In this document: piece by piece, positions 29,165 through 37,534 of the stretch | Position numbering within the stretch: position 1 is the stretch's first letter | How the letters are laid out: the number at the start of each line of letters is the position of its first letter | NCBI GenBank assembly: GCA_038230735.1 | Contig: JBBRMR010000019.1 | Span: 1 to 64,000 of the forward strand | Source of the DNA: Arcicella sp038230735 | GTDB lineage: Bacteria > Bacteroidota > Bacteroidia > Cytophagales > Spirosomataceae | DNA: 64,000 nt | Reading direction: 5' to 3' | Notes under the pieces: generated by a model | Told to the model about the DNA's origin: nothing | The model's database searches: none | Seen by the model: the letters and a program-made list of their open reading frames with translations, nothing else | Program-made: the position numbers and the translations under genes

Positions 29165-30379
29165 ATGAATTTTAACAAAATATTCAAAATATTCTCTTTT
29201 TTACTCCCTCTCTGGGGGTTGGGGGGCTTCTATCTTTTTGCCCACCCAATGCCCAATTCAATAGTTTTATTGAATATTCATCAGGACAAAATTGAGGGTA
29301 AAATTCAGTTGCCTTTGGGTGAATTGCAGTCGGCTATTGGTTTGGGAGTGAATGATAATACTACTAATTTGGTGAATCGTTTGGGGGGAACAATTAAGGC
29401 ATATTTATTACAGCATATTCATCCCATTAGTTTTGATCATAAGCCTTGGTCGGTAAATATTGGCGATATGAATGTGGTGGAAACAGCTAATAAAGTAACG
29501 GGAGATTATAAAGAATTAATCGTTGCTTTTTCGATGCAACCGCCACAATATGCCGACCTTCGTAATTTTTATTTTAAATACGATGTCATTGTTCATCAGG
29601 TAGTTACGCATAAAATTTTGCTTTCTATCAAACAAGATTGGCAACAAGGAATCGTGCGAGAAGATAGTGCCACGCAAAACGTTGGGGTGATAGAATTAGA
29701 TATTCCGACTGGAAAAATTAAGCCTTTTCAAATCAGTCTGCAAGCGGGTGGTAACTGGCAAGGTTTCAAAAATATGGTCTCGCTCGGTATTGGGCATATT
29801 AGAGGAGGGACAGACCACATTCTTTTTATTTTGACTTTGCTGTTGCCTGCCATGCTTTTGGTAGAAGGCAAAAAGTGGACAAAATTTATTGGCACTAAAA
29901 ATACCTTATTAAATATACTAAAAATCATTACCGCTTTCACCATCGGACATTCGCTAACTTTATTATTAGGTTCAGTACAATGGATTAATTTACCCAGAAA
30001 ACCAATTGAAGTGCTGATTGCCATAACTATTTTAGTCTCTGCCTTTCATGCTTTTCGACCCATTTATCCTAAAAAAGAAACGTTAATTGCTGGTGCTTTT
30101 GGTTTAATTCACGGTTTGGCATTTGCCGAAACCTTGACCAATTTACAACTTTCAACCAAGCAAATGGCTTTGAGTATTCTCGGCTTCAATGTAGGCATTG
30201 AGCTGATGCAATTATTGATTATTTTGCTGGTTTTCCCTATCCTGATGCAACTCCATAAAACCCGCTATTATCCTCAAATTAGACAAATTGGGGCAATTAT
30301 GATGATGCTTTTAGCCCTTGCTTGGATGATTGAACGCATACAGGATAAACCCAATTTTATTACGGAATTGATAGCTTGA
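29165..30379 (+). CDS. HupE/UreJ family membrane protein with extracytoplasmic domain
   Basis: 404 residues from the ATG at 29165. The protein starts with a signal/anchor helix, then an extracytoplasmic beta-rich domain of about 190 residues (A-H-P-M-P-N-S-I). Then comes a six- to seven-helix domain of the HupE/UreJ_2 type with G-I-G-H-I-R-G-G-T-D-H-I-L-F and F-T-I-G-H-S-L-T-L. Histidines in these two motifs are the presumed metal ligands; related proteins carry nickel or other divalent metals. Its place between two DUF3500 genes and ahead of the tannase suggests the three act together. A role in iron supply to the dioxygenase is conceivable but unproven. The longer in-frame start at 29078 lies in a GC-rich repeat-like stretch and is rejected. 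Confidence 0.82.
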   Translation: MNFNKIFKIFSFLLPLWGLGGFYLFAHPMPNSIVLLNIHQDKIEGKIQLPLGELQSAIGLGVNDNTTNLVNRLGGTIKAYLLQHIHPISFDHKPWSVNIGDMNVVETANKVTGDYKELIVAFSMQPPQYADLRNFYFKYDVIVHQVVTHKILLSIKQDWQQGIVREDSATQNVGVIELDIPTGKIKPFQISLQAGGNWQGFKNMVSLGIGHIRGGTDHILFILTLLLPAMLLVEGKKWTKFIGTKNTLLNILKIITAFTIGHSLTLLLGSVQWINLPRKPIEVLIAITILVSAFHAFRPIYPKKETLIAGAFGLIHGLAFAETLTNLQLSTKQMALSILGFNVGIELMQLLIILLVFPILMQLHKTRYYPQIRQIGAIMMMLLALAWMIERIQDKPNFITELIA

Positions 30380-30410
30380 AAAATACTGATAACAAACAAA
30401 TCATTCGCCC

Positions 30411-31454
30411 ATGAAAACGCTCATTTATGTATTCGGATTAGTAATTTTACCTTTTTTCTTTCCCAACATTCAACAAAAGCAAACCATCGCTACTGATTGC
30501 TCAAAAGAAACGGGTATAGCAAAAGTTGTTTGCTTGGCGGAAGCATTCAAAGCTACTTTGCAAGAGGAGCAAAGAGCATCCTTACAATTAGGATATTCAA
30601 AAAATGATGCCATCAAATGGTCAAATTTACCAGAATTTCGCCCTACCAGAGTTGGTCTTAAAATGGCTACGCTTACTGCCGATCAACGAATTGCTTTCAA
30701 GGCATTGATGTCCGCCGTATTATCAACCGATTCGGGCGATGAAGGATATGGAGAAATAGAGTCAGCTTGGGCGGCGGATGATTTTTTTGGAGAAAAAACG
30801 GGTAAATCTGATATGTTCAATTCAGGAATGTATTTCATTGCTTTTTTGGGGAAACCAAGCATTACAGGACTTTGGGAATTGCAATTTGGAGGACATCATT
30901 TTGCCTTTGCCGATACTTTTGATAAAGGGAAAATAATTGGAACAACGCCCTCTTTTAGGGGTGCTGAGCCTTCAATATTTGAGTATAAGGGCAAAAAATA
31001 TCAGCCTCTCGAACAGGAAAAATTAGCTTTCACCAATGTCTTAAACGAATTGACTGAACAAGAAAAAAAGACCGCTAAAATCTCTTTTACATTCAGGGAT
31101 ATTCTTTTGGGACCAAACCAAGACGGTAAATTTCCCAATGAACATCAAGGGATAAAAGTAGGCGGATTGACTAAAAAACAACAAAATTTGGTTATAAAAG
31201 CTATTGAATTGTATGTGAAGGATTTGGATAATGAAACCGCTAAGATATTCATGAAAAAATATACCGATGATTTAGGTAATACCTTCGTGGCATACTCTGG
31301 CAGTGGAAACATGAATCAAGTCAGCGATTATATTCGGATTGATGGACCCAATGTTTGGATTGAATATTCTGCCCAACCAAGTCGAGATTTTCCAGGCAAA
31401 ACACATCCACATTCAGTTTGGCGAGATAGAAAAAGTGATTACGGCGGTAATTAG
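30411..31454 (+). CDS. Secreted DUF3500 protein, short paralog
   Basis: 347 residues with an N-terminal hydrophobic signal (about 1-18). It lacks the Ig-like unit of the first paralog but keeps every family block: A-E-A-F-K-A-T-L near the start, K-W-S-N-L-P, G-L-W-E-L-Q-F-G-G-H-H, G-P-N-Q-D-G-K-F-P, and the end P-H-S-V-W-R-D-R-K-S-D-Y-G-G-N. It lies 31 bases behind the HupE-like gene and is probably cotranscribed. Function unknown; the histidine-rich blocks suggest metal binding or hydrolysis outside the cytoplasm. Confidence 0.85.
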   Translation: MKTLIYVFGLVILPFFFPNIQQKQTIATDCSKETGIAKVVCLAEAFKATLQEEQRASLQLGYSKNDAIKWSNLPEFRPTRVGLKMATLTADQRIAFKALMSAVLSTDSGDEGYGEIESAWAADDFFGEKTGKSDMFNSGMYFIAFLGKPSITGLWELQFGGHHFAFADTFDKGKIIGTTPSFRGAEPSIFEYKGKKYQPLEQEKLAFTNVLNELTEQEKKTAKISFTFRDILLGPNQDGKFPNEHQGIKVGGLTKKQQNLVIKAIELYVKDLDNETAKIFMKKYTDDLGNTFVAYSGSGNMNQVSDYIRIDGPNVWIEYSAQPSRDFPGKTHPHSVWRDRKSDYGGN

Positions 31455-31630
31455 AAAGATTAATACGAATTGGTAACTGTTTTTGTTAGTGAATATTTTT
31501 AATGTATCATTTGTCTCCAAAAAAGTAAAAATAGTTTCCTTCAACAAATATAAATTTTATTGAATTTTGTAGAATATAATTTAATGAACATTCTTGTAGG
31601 TAAAAAAACATTTAATAAAAATAAAAATAA

Positions 31631-33058
31631 ATGAAAAAATTAATCCTTATAGCCATCTTATTTATTGGTTTTGAGAATATAATTAATGGTCAAAAACCAA
31701 CCTCAATTATCTTCGACCCAACAAAGTACATTTCTCAATCGCAAGAATTTCAAGAAAAAAATATCAAGATTAGGGCTTTTGAAAAGATTATTTATGTATC
31801 GAACCCTATTGACACCTCGCTTCAAGTTATCAATATTTATATTCCAGAAGAATATTTTAATGGTGGTAGTGTCAATGGTTATAATGCCGAAACTTCTCCC
31901 ATATTTTTTCCGAATAAAGTGGGTGGATATATGCCAGCACAACCAGCCACTTTTCTGAGCATTCAACAAAGAGGTGGTTTTGGTGGTCCTCCAAGCAATA
32001 CCGTTATGTTGGCTTTGTCAAAAGGTTTTGTGGTGGCATCCGCAGGAGCAAGAGGAAGAATCTCCCCAAATGGCAAAGCACCAGCGGCAATTGTTGACTT
32101 GAAAGCGGCTATTAGGTATTTGAAATTAAATGATAAGTTAATGCCAGGAGATGCCAGCAAAATAATTTCTAACGGAACAAGTGCAGGCGGTGCGATGTCG
32201 TCTTTATTAGGGGCAACGGGTAATCACCCTGACTATGAGCCATATCTTACTGAAATCGGAGCGGCCAAAACCTCAGACGATATATTTGCCGTTTCGGCTT
32301 ACTGTCCAATTATCAATCTTGAAAATGCTGATATGGCTTATGAATGGCAGCTAAATAAAGTTCAGAGCTTTAATTTTCGTGGAAAATCGGGCGTTTTAGA
32401 TGCCGAAGCCATCAAGGTTTCCGATGATTTGAAAATGGCATTCCCAGGGTATCTTAATGCCTTAAATTTGAAAGACAATACGGGCAAAAAGCTAACATTA
32501 GACAAAAATGGAGAGGGAAATTTCAAGGAATTCGTGAAATCATATTTGCTTGCCTCCGCTCAAAAAGCCTTGGAATCAAAGACGGATTTATCGAAACATA
32601 CCTTTTTGAAAATTAAGAGTGATAAAGTCATTTCTGTTGATTATGATACCTACATGGTTTATTTAGAACGGATGAAAACGCCCCCAGCTTTTGATGCCTT
32701 GGACAATTCAGCCCCCGAAAATCAACTTTTTGGAACAACCACCATTGACAAACGCCATTTTACTAAATATGCCCAACAAAAATCTTCAAGCGATGCTTCG
32801 ATGATGGCTGATGCACAGCAAATAAAAATGATGAATCCGATGAATTATATTGGTGATAAAAATGCCAAAATTGCCCAAAATTGGCGAGTACGACACGGAG
32901 CAAAAGATAAAGATACTGGCTTTGCCATTCCTATTATTTTAGCGACAACACTTCAAAATAAGGGCTATAATATAGATTTTGCCTTGCCTTGGGACAAACC
33001 CCACAGTGGAGATTATGACCTTGAAGAACTATTTACTTGGATAAAAGAATTGAAATAA
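31631..33058 (+). CDS. Secreted subtype-B tannase (tannin acyl hydrolase)
   Basis: Predicted to cleave galloyl esters of tannins to gallate. The 475 residues have a signal peptide (about 1-20, I-I-N-G-Q). The nucleophile elbow is N-G-T-S-A-G-G-A with S184, followed by the tannase block L-L-G-A-T-G-N-H-P-D-Y-E-P-Y-L and D-D-I-F-A-V-S-A-Y-C-P-I. A late aspartate in D-K-D-T-G-F (about 428) and H458 in H-S-G-D-Y-D-L-E-E-L-F-W-like context complete a triad matching the S/D/H of lactobacillar TanB-type enzymes as I know them. Export fits attack on large plant polyphenols outside the cytoplasm, and the next gene is an aromatic acid importer. Identification is strong; a feruloyl esterase is the main alternative. 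Confidence 0.88.
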   Translation: MKKLILIAILFIGFENIINGQKPTSIIFDPTKYISQSQEFQEKNIKIRAFEKIIYVSNPIDTSLQVINIYIPEEYFNGGSVNGYNAETSPIFFPNKVGGYMPAQPATFLSIQQRGGFGGPPSNTVMLALSKGFVVASAGARGRISPNGKAPAAIVDLKAAIRYLKLNDKLMPGDASKIISNGTSAGGAMSSLLGATGNHPDYEPYLTEIGAAKTSDDIFAVSAYCPIINLENADMAYEWQLNKVQSFNFRGKSGVLDAEAIKVSDDLKMAFPGYLNALNLKDNTGKKLTLDKNGEGNFKEFVKSYLLASAQKALESKTDLSKHTFLKIKSDKVISVDYDTYMVYLERMKTPPAFDALDNSAPENQLFGTTTIDKRHFTKYAQQKSSSDASMMADAQQIKMMNPMNYIGDKNAKIAQNWRVRHGAKDKDTGFAIPIILATTLQNKGYNIDFALPWDKPHSGDYDLEELFTWIKELK

Positions 33059-33141
33059 GTTTTGTTTTAGTGATGAGTATTGTACTTTATATTCCTTATC
33101 TAAAATATATTCATTACCCAAATACCTAATCACTTAAACAA

Positions 33142-34335
33142 TTGGAAAATAAGCGTATTTCAGCATCACAACTTAGCACTATTCTCATCTGTTTTTTGAT
33201 GAATATGCTTGATGGTATGGACGTTATGGTGGTTTCGTATGCTTCCCCCAATATTTCCAAAGACTGGTCGATTACTCCGCAGTCTTTGGGAATTGTATTT
33301 AGTGCGGGACTATTGGGAATGTCAATTGGTGCCATGTTTTTAGCACCAAGAGCCGATAAAATTGGCAAAAAATCAATGATTTTGATTTGTAATTTACTCA
33401 TTGGAATGAGTGTATTCGCCACTTCTTGGGCAAATTCCGTTGAAATGCTTACTTTTTTTCGGGTAATTAGTGGCATCGGCATCGGCGGAATGTTGGCAAG
33501 CACTGCTACCTTAACTGCCGAAAATGCCCACGCAAAAAGAAAGGATTTTTGGGTAAGTTTTGTGATGGCAGGTTATCCCATCGGAGCAGTGCTTTCGGGT
33601 TTGGCAGCCGCAACTATTATTCCTCAATATGGTTGGCAAGCGATGTTTAAAGTTGCGGGAATAACTTCGGTCATCACCCTACCAATCGTATATTTCTTTT
33701 TGCAAGAATCTACTGAATTTTTATATAAATCCGAACGAAAGATAAGTCCAGCGGTGGGAGCATTACTGACGGATGAATACCAAAAACCTACTATATATCT
33801 CTGGATTGCCATTTTTATGGCTTTTGCAAGTCTATATTTTTTGACTACTTGGATTCCAAAATTAGCTTCGGCGAGGGGGCTTTCGGTTGAACTGGCAATT
33901 TATGCGGGAACCGTTTTTAATTTAGGAGCATTCTGTGGAATCATCTCGCAAGGATATTTTTCTGGAAAGTTTGGTTTACAAAAAACTATATTTTCTTATC
34001 TAATATTCACCGCCATTTTAATGCTTGTTTTTGGTTTTTTCAAAGGTTCAATATTGATTTTGGTTCTCTTCGGACTGATTGGCTTTGGCATTCAAGGTGG
34101 TTTTGTGGGAATGTATAGTTTGGCTGCTCGTTTGTATCCAACCGAAATCAGAGCAACTGGCGTCGGTTGGGCAGTTGGAGCGGGTAGAATTGGAGCAATC
34201 TTTGGACCACTTTTAGGCGGAATTTTGATTGGAGCAGGATTATCAATGACCACCAATTTTATGATTTTTGCCATCCCTACCATCATTGGGGGCATTACAA
34301 CATTATTCATAGAAGCAATGACTTATGAACGATGA
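33142..34335 (+). CDS. MFS aromatic acid:proton symporter (AAHS type), likely gallate importer
   Basis: 397-residue, about 12-helix major facilitator. The AAHS signature is in helix 1: L-D-G-M-D-V-M-V-V-S-Y-A-S-P, with the conserved D-G-x-D charged pair as in PcaK. The loop 2-3 motif is G-A-M-F-L-A-P-R-A-D-K-I-G-K-K, and the late motif L-Y-P-T-E-I-R-A-T-G-V-G-W is typical of the family. It starts with TTG at 33142, which is in frame with the first helix; no earlier ATG fits. It is placed 83 bases after the tannase and 60 before the dioxygenase. GalT of Pseudomonas putida is the functional counterpart; substrate is inferred from context. Confidence 0.87.
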   Translation: MENKRISASQLSTILICFLMNMLDGMDVMVVSYASPNISKDWSITPQSLGIVFSAGLLGMSIGAMFLAPRADKIGKKSMILICNLLIGMSVFATSWANSVEMLTFFRVISGIGIGGMLASTATLTAENAHAKRKDFWVSFVMAGYPIGAVLSGLAAATIIPQYGWQAMFKVAGITSVITLPIVYFFLQESTEFLYKSERKISPAVGALLTDEYQKPTIYLWIAIFMAFASLYFLTTWIPKLASARGLSVELAIYAGTVFNLGAFCGIISQGYFSGKFGLQKTIFSYLIFTAILMLVFGFFKGSILILVLFGLIGFGIQGGFVGMYSLAARLYPTEIRATGVGWAVGAGRIGAIFGPLLGGILIGAGLSMTTNFMIFAIPTIIGGITTLFIEAMTYER

Positions 34336-34395
34336 TTGAAAAATTAATTAAGAAATTTTGCTCATAACTTACAACTAAATAAACTCATCACTAAA

Positions 34396-35346
34396 ATGAT
34401 TACTTGGGACTTGGCACATCTTGCTCACGTAGAGTTACTTACGCCAAAATTAGAAGAAAGTACAAAATTTTTTACTGATATTTTGGGAATGTCTATTTCT
34501 GAAATCAAGGGTGATTCTGTGTATCTGCGAGCTTATGACGACTATGAGCATCATACGCTCAAACTCACCGCCCATAAACATTCGGGCATCGGGCATTTTG
34601 CGTGGCGTACTCGAAGCCAAGAAGCACTTGAAAACAGAGCAAAAGCCATTGAAGCAACAGGTTTAGGCATTGGTTGGGAAGACCATGAGTGTGGGTACGG
34701 CAAAGTCTATAAATTCAGATACCCCGATGGTCATTTATGTGAAATCTACTTTGAATCGAATAAGTTCAAGGCGGATGAAACAACCAAATCTGCCCTTAAA
34801 AATACGGCAAGCAAATTCCCAGGAAGAGGAATGAATGTTAGGCGTATCGACCATTTGAATTTATTGGCAAAAGACATCATTGCGTTCAGAGATTTTCAAT
34901 TTGGTGTTTTGGGCGGACGCATGACGGAAACCATTATTTTCGATGGACAACCAAAAGGCGTTTGGGTTTCGGTAAATTCTAAGTCTTACGATTTAGCCAT
35001 TACCGAAGACCATTCTGGGCATTTAGGGCGTTTTCATCATCTTACTTATGCCGTAAATAGTAGAGAAGAAGTGCTTTTAGCAGCAGACATTGCCCTTGAA
35101 AATGGTATTTTTATTGAAACAGGGCCACATAAACACGCTATTCAACAAACGTTTTTCTTGTATCTCTATGAACCAGGGGGCAATCGTATCGAAATTGCTA
35201 ATCCAACCGCAAGATTAATTTTAGACCCAGATTATGAAACCATCGTCTGGAACAAAGAAGAACGTATGAAAGGACAAGCATGGGGACTAAAAACCGTTGA
35301 GAGTTTTCATACCCGAGGAAATCCGTTATTAGAAGAATTAATTTGA
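34396..35346 (+). CDS. Type I extradiol dioxygenase (VOC fold), proposed gallate ring-cleavage enzyme
   Basis: 316 residues with two VOC modules, the layout of catechol 2,3-dioxygenase. The iron facial triad is complete: H153 in R-R-I-D-H-L-N, H214/H215 in R-F-H-H-L-T-Y and E266 in P-G-G-N-R-I-E-I. A further histidine near 247 and Y258 match active-site positions of XylE-like enzymes. No hydroxylase, ferredoxin or catechol meta-pathway gene accompanies it. Its neighbours are tannase, aromatic importer, GalB-like, GalC-like and GalD-like genes, so gallate (or another trihydroxybenzoate) is the expected substrate. Known gallate dioxygenases belong to the unrelated LigB family, so this would be a non-orthologous replacement. 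The enzyme class is firm; the substrate is inferred. Confidence 0.82.
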   Translation: MITWDLAHLAHVELLTPKLEESTKFFTDILGMSISEIKGDSVYLRAYDDYEHHTLKLTAHKHSGIGHFAWRTRSQEALENRAKAIEATGLGIGWEDHECGYGKVYKFRYPDGHLCEIYFESNKFKADETTKSALKNTASKFPGRGMNVRRIDHLNLLAKDIIAFRDFQFGVLGGRMTETIIFDGQPKGVWVSVNSKSYDLAITEDHSGHLGRFHHLTYAVNSREEVLLAADIALENGIFIETGPHKHAIQQTFFLYLYEPGGNRIEIANPTARLILDPDYETIVWNKEERMKGQAWGLKTVESFHTRGNPLLEELI

Positions 35347-35352
35347 CATAAA

Positions 35353-36072
35353 ATGAAAAAGAAACTTTTAGTTATTTCAGCACATTCTGCCGATTTCGTT
35401 TGGAGAAGTGGAGGCACAATAGCAAAATCAGTAGAACAAGGAGCTGAAACCTTAGTGATTTGTTTGTCTTATGGCGAACGTGGCGAATCAGGAGAACTTT
35501 GGAAAGAAAATCCGAGTCGTAGTGAAGAAAGCGTAAAAATAATTAGAAAAGAGCAAGCCCAAAAAGCCGCTGATATTTTTGGAACGCCTATCCAGTTTTT
35601 AGATTGGGGCGATTATCCAATGTTGATTTCAGATGAAAGAATAGCAAAATTGACCAAAATAATCGGTGATTTTGAACCAACGGTGATTCTTACTCATACC
35701 GCCAAAGATCCTTTCAATCCCGACCATCCTTTGGCATATCAAGCCACTGAAAGAGCAAGATTACTGTCATGCGGGGCAGGTGTTGCCAGTGCATTCAAGA
35801 ATATTGACCCGCCAATGTGGTATTCATTTGAACCGCATCAGCCCGAAATTTGCGAATTCAAACCCGATACTTTCATTGATATTTCTTCTGTTTTTGAGAA
35901 GAAAATTGCCGCAATGAATTGCATGGGAGCTCAAAAATATCTCGTAGATTATTATACCGAATTAGGAGGAAGAAGAGCAAATCACGCTCGTAGAATTTCG
36001 GGTCAGAAAGACGTAAAATATGCAGAAGCATTTCAAAGCCATTTGCCGAGAGTAACTAATACTATTTTTTAA
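35353..36072 (+). CDS. galB: PIG-L family hydrolase, GalB-like 4-oxalomesaconate hydratase
   Basis: 239-residue PIG-L-fold protein. The metal motif reads A-H-S-A-D (H11, D14) in place of the usual A-H-P-D-D-E of deacetylases. It is followed by the segment G-E-R-G-E-S-G-E-L-W (E48) and by H125 in N-P-D-H-P-L-A-Y, features of GalB of the P. putida gallate pathway, which hydrates 4-oxalomesaconate to 4-carboxy-4-hydroxy-2-oxoadipate with zinc. It starts 6 bases after the dioxygenase stop, so the two are translationally close. Its stop lies one base from the end of the inverted xisI gene. A sugar deacetylase is unlikely given motif and context. Confidence 0.82.
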   Translation: MKKKLLVISAHSADFVWRSGGTIAKSVEQGAETLVICLSYGERGESGELWKENPSRSEESVKIIRKEQAQKAADIFGTPIQFLDWGDYPMLISDERIAKLTKIIGDFEPTVILTHTAKDPFNPDHPLAYQATERARLLSCGAGVASAFKNIDPPMWYSFEPHQPEICEFKPDTFIDISSVFEKKIAAMNCMGAQKYLVDYYTELGGRRANHARRISGQKDVKYAEAFQSHLPRVTNTIF

Positions 36073-36073
36073 A

Positions 36074-36412
36074 TTAGGCTATAGCATATTTTGAATAAGG
36101 ACGTAAGTCGGGCGATAAGAAACCAATAACTATGTCTGATTTGGGAATACCAGAATTTTCTAACATTTCCCCAACTTCCCATTCAGTCATATTTTGTTGA
36201 ATCCAAACCTTATTGTTAATAATTGAGAAGTGCATAGGGCAATCATGAACAAACTCATTTCCTTGCCAGCCCATTGTAACTACCTGATATTGATGATTTT
36301 TTTTATCAATAATCAGTTGATTACCACCGTCAATATTAGCATATTTAATCTCAGCATATTCATTTAATATGGCTAAAACTGCTTTTTCATATCTTTTTAA
36401 TTTGTTATCCAT
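36074..36412 (-). CDS. xisI: XisI family protein
   Basis: 112 residues of the XisI family, named for a factor controlling excision of the fdxN element in heterocystous cyanobacteria. Visible family features are Y-E-x-A-V-L-x-I-L-x-E-Y, the D-x-x-x-x-x-Y-Q-V-V-T-M-G-W strand, H-D-C-P-M-H-F and W-I-Q-Q-N-M-T-E. It overlaps xisH by 16 bases, the standard arrangement. The pair is inverted relative to the catabolic genes on both sides, with only one base between its stop and that of the GalB-like gene. The protein itself looks intact although its partner is broken. Confidence 0.88.
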   Translation of the reverse strand: MDNKLKRYEKAVLAILNEYAEIKYANIDGGNQLIIDKKNHQYQVVTMGWQGNEFVHDCPMHFSIINNKVWIQQNMTEWEVGEMLENSGIPKSDIVIGFLSPDLRPYSKYAIA

Positions 36413-36829
36413 TGTGTGATAGTTTCAAGAGTTTGATTATAAATTACCAAATTCAGTCGTTCTTCTTGTAGTGTTTTTTGAATAATCATTTCGTTAAAAA
36501 AACGATGATAAATATTTTCTGGAATGGCTAAATAAAGGGTTCTTTCTGTTTGTTGCATTGATAAAACATTACGGTAAAAAATGTATTTCCCTAAAGCTTC
36601 ATACAACGCAGTAATAAAAGAAGCACTACCAAAAGTTTTAATTTCTATGGCAATTTTTTCGGACTCTCGTTGTGCTGCAATCAAACGTTCGGCTCCCAAA
36701 TCAATTTGTACTTGAATCTTACCAATTTTAAAAGTAAGAGGGTCAGCAGTAATTGTCCATCGGAACGCCGAAGCGTCCTTCTTTAATGAGGGCTTCTTTT
36801 ACATTTTCATGAAAAATGTCTCTTGCCAT
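36397..36829 (-). pseudogene. xisH: xisH, frameshifted by a 16-bp insertion
   Basis: XisH is a PD-(D/E)xK-like partner of XisI. From the ATG at 36829 the frame reads M-A-R-D-I-F-H-E-N-V-K-E-A-L-I-K-E-G and then enters 16 extra bases (36760-36775) and hits TGA after nine more codons. Skipping those bases restores W-T-I-T-A-D-P-L-T-L-K-I-G-K-I-Q-V and the remaining 100 residues, including E-K-I-A-I-E-I-K-T-F-G-S, to a total of 138 residues, the normal family length. Apart from the insertion no other lesion is visible, so the break is probably recent. An internal TTG at 36699 could still yield a truncated product. Confidence 0.85.
36760..36775. repeat. 16-bp hairpin-like insertion inside xisH
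   Basis: On the minus strand the inserted bases and their flank read GGACGC-TTCG-GCGTTCC, a small stem with a TTCG loop. It resembles a palindrome inside the acylase gene at 42866-42880 (both share CGGAACG and GAAGC on the plus strand). Confidence 0.7.
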
Positions 36830-36887
36830 ATAATTTATTAAACAGTTGTTACAAATCTATCATTTAAGGACTTTAAATCAAAAGATT

Positions 36888-37532
36888 ATGCTTACAAATA
36901 AAGAACACATAAATGTAACTCATATCGCTCAACTCTCATCATTTTCTGCCGCTACCATCTGCGAAGCGTTAGGAAATACAGGTAATTTACCATCGGGCAT
37001 CAAACCAATTGCCTCAAACATGAAAGTTTGTGGACCAGCTTATACCGTTAAAACTATGCCTCGTGACAATGTTTTGTTACACCGTGCATACGCTTATGCC
37101 CAAGCTGGCGATGTGCTAATTGCCAATTGTTCGGGCTTTTATGAAGCTGGTTATTGGGGAGATTTAATGAGTTTGGGAGCAAAAACAAAAGGAATTAATG
37201 GCTTAGTAATAGATGCTTGCGTGCGTGATGCGGATGATGTTGAAGCAATGGGATTTCCTGTTTTTTCAAGAGGATTATGTATCAGAGGAACATCCAATCA
37301 TGGCGATGGCACACTCAATGAACCAATTATTATTGGCGAAGTTTTGATAAATCCAGGCGATATTATTGTTGGCGACCGTGACGGTGTGGTGGTAGTTCCA
37401 TTCAATAAAATAGAAGAAATTATCGAAAAAGCGACCGCTCGTGAAGCCAAAGAGGAGCGAACAAGAGAAGCATTGAGAGAGGGTTTGCCCTCAATTAAAA
37501 TTTATGGGTGGGACGAAAAATTTGGATATTAA
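36888..37532 (+). CDS. galC: RraA-like aldolase, GalC/LigK-type CHA aldolase
   Basis: 214 residues from the ATG at 36888; the open frame runs 14 codons further to a TTG that lies outside the conserved region. The family contains 4-carboxy-4-hydroxy-2-oxoadipate aldolases, which split CHA to pyruvate and oxaloacetate with a divalent metal. The active-site pattern is present: G91-D-L in Y-W-G-D-L-M-S and R113-D114 in A-C-V-R-D-A-D-D-V, the G-x-x-x-D...R-D signature of class II pyruvate aldolases that separates them from the RNase regulator RraA. It resumes the catabolic row after the inverted xisHI pair and is joined tightly to the next two genes. Confidence 0.85.
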   Translation: MLTNKEHINVTHIAQLSSFSAATICEALGNTGNLPSGIKPIASNMKVCGPAYTVKTMPRDNVLLHRAYAYAQAGDVLIANCSGFYEAGYWGDLMSLGAKTKGINGLVIDACVRDADDVEAMGFPVFSRGLCIRGTSNHGDGTLNEPIIIGEVLINPGDIIVGDRDGVVVVPFNKIEEIIEKATAREAKEERTREALREGLPSIKIYGWDEKFGY

Positions 37533-37534
37533 AA

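Noticed and set aside
36397..36699. A normal 100-residue XisH starting at an internal TTG
   Set aside because: The conserved N-terminal 38 residues are present upstream but displaced in frame by 16 extra bases, so this is a broken full-length gene and not a short natural one.
36074..36829. xisHI as evidence for an excisable fdxN-like element
   Set aside because: No site-specific recombinase gene and no flanking direct repeats were seen, so only the regulatory pair itself is present.
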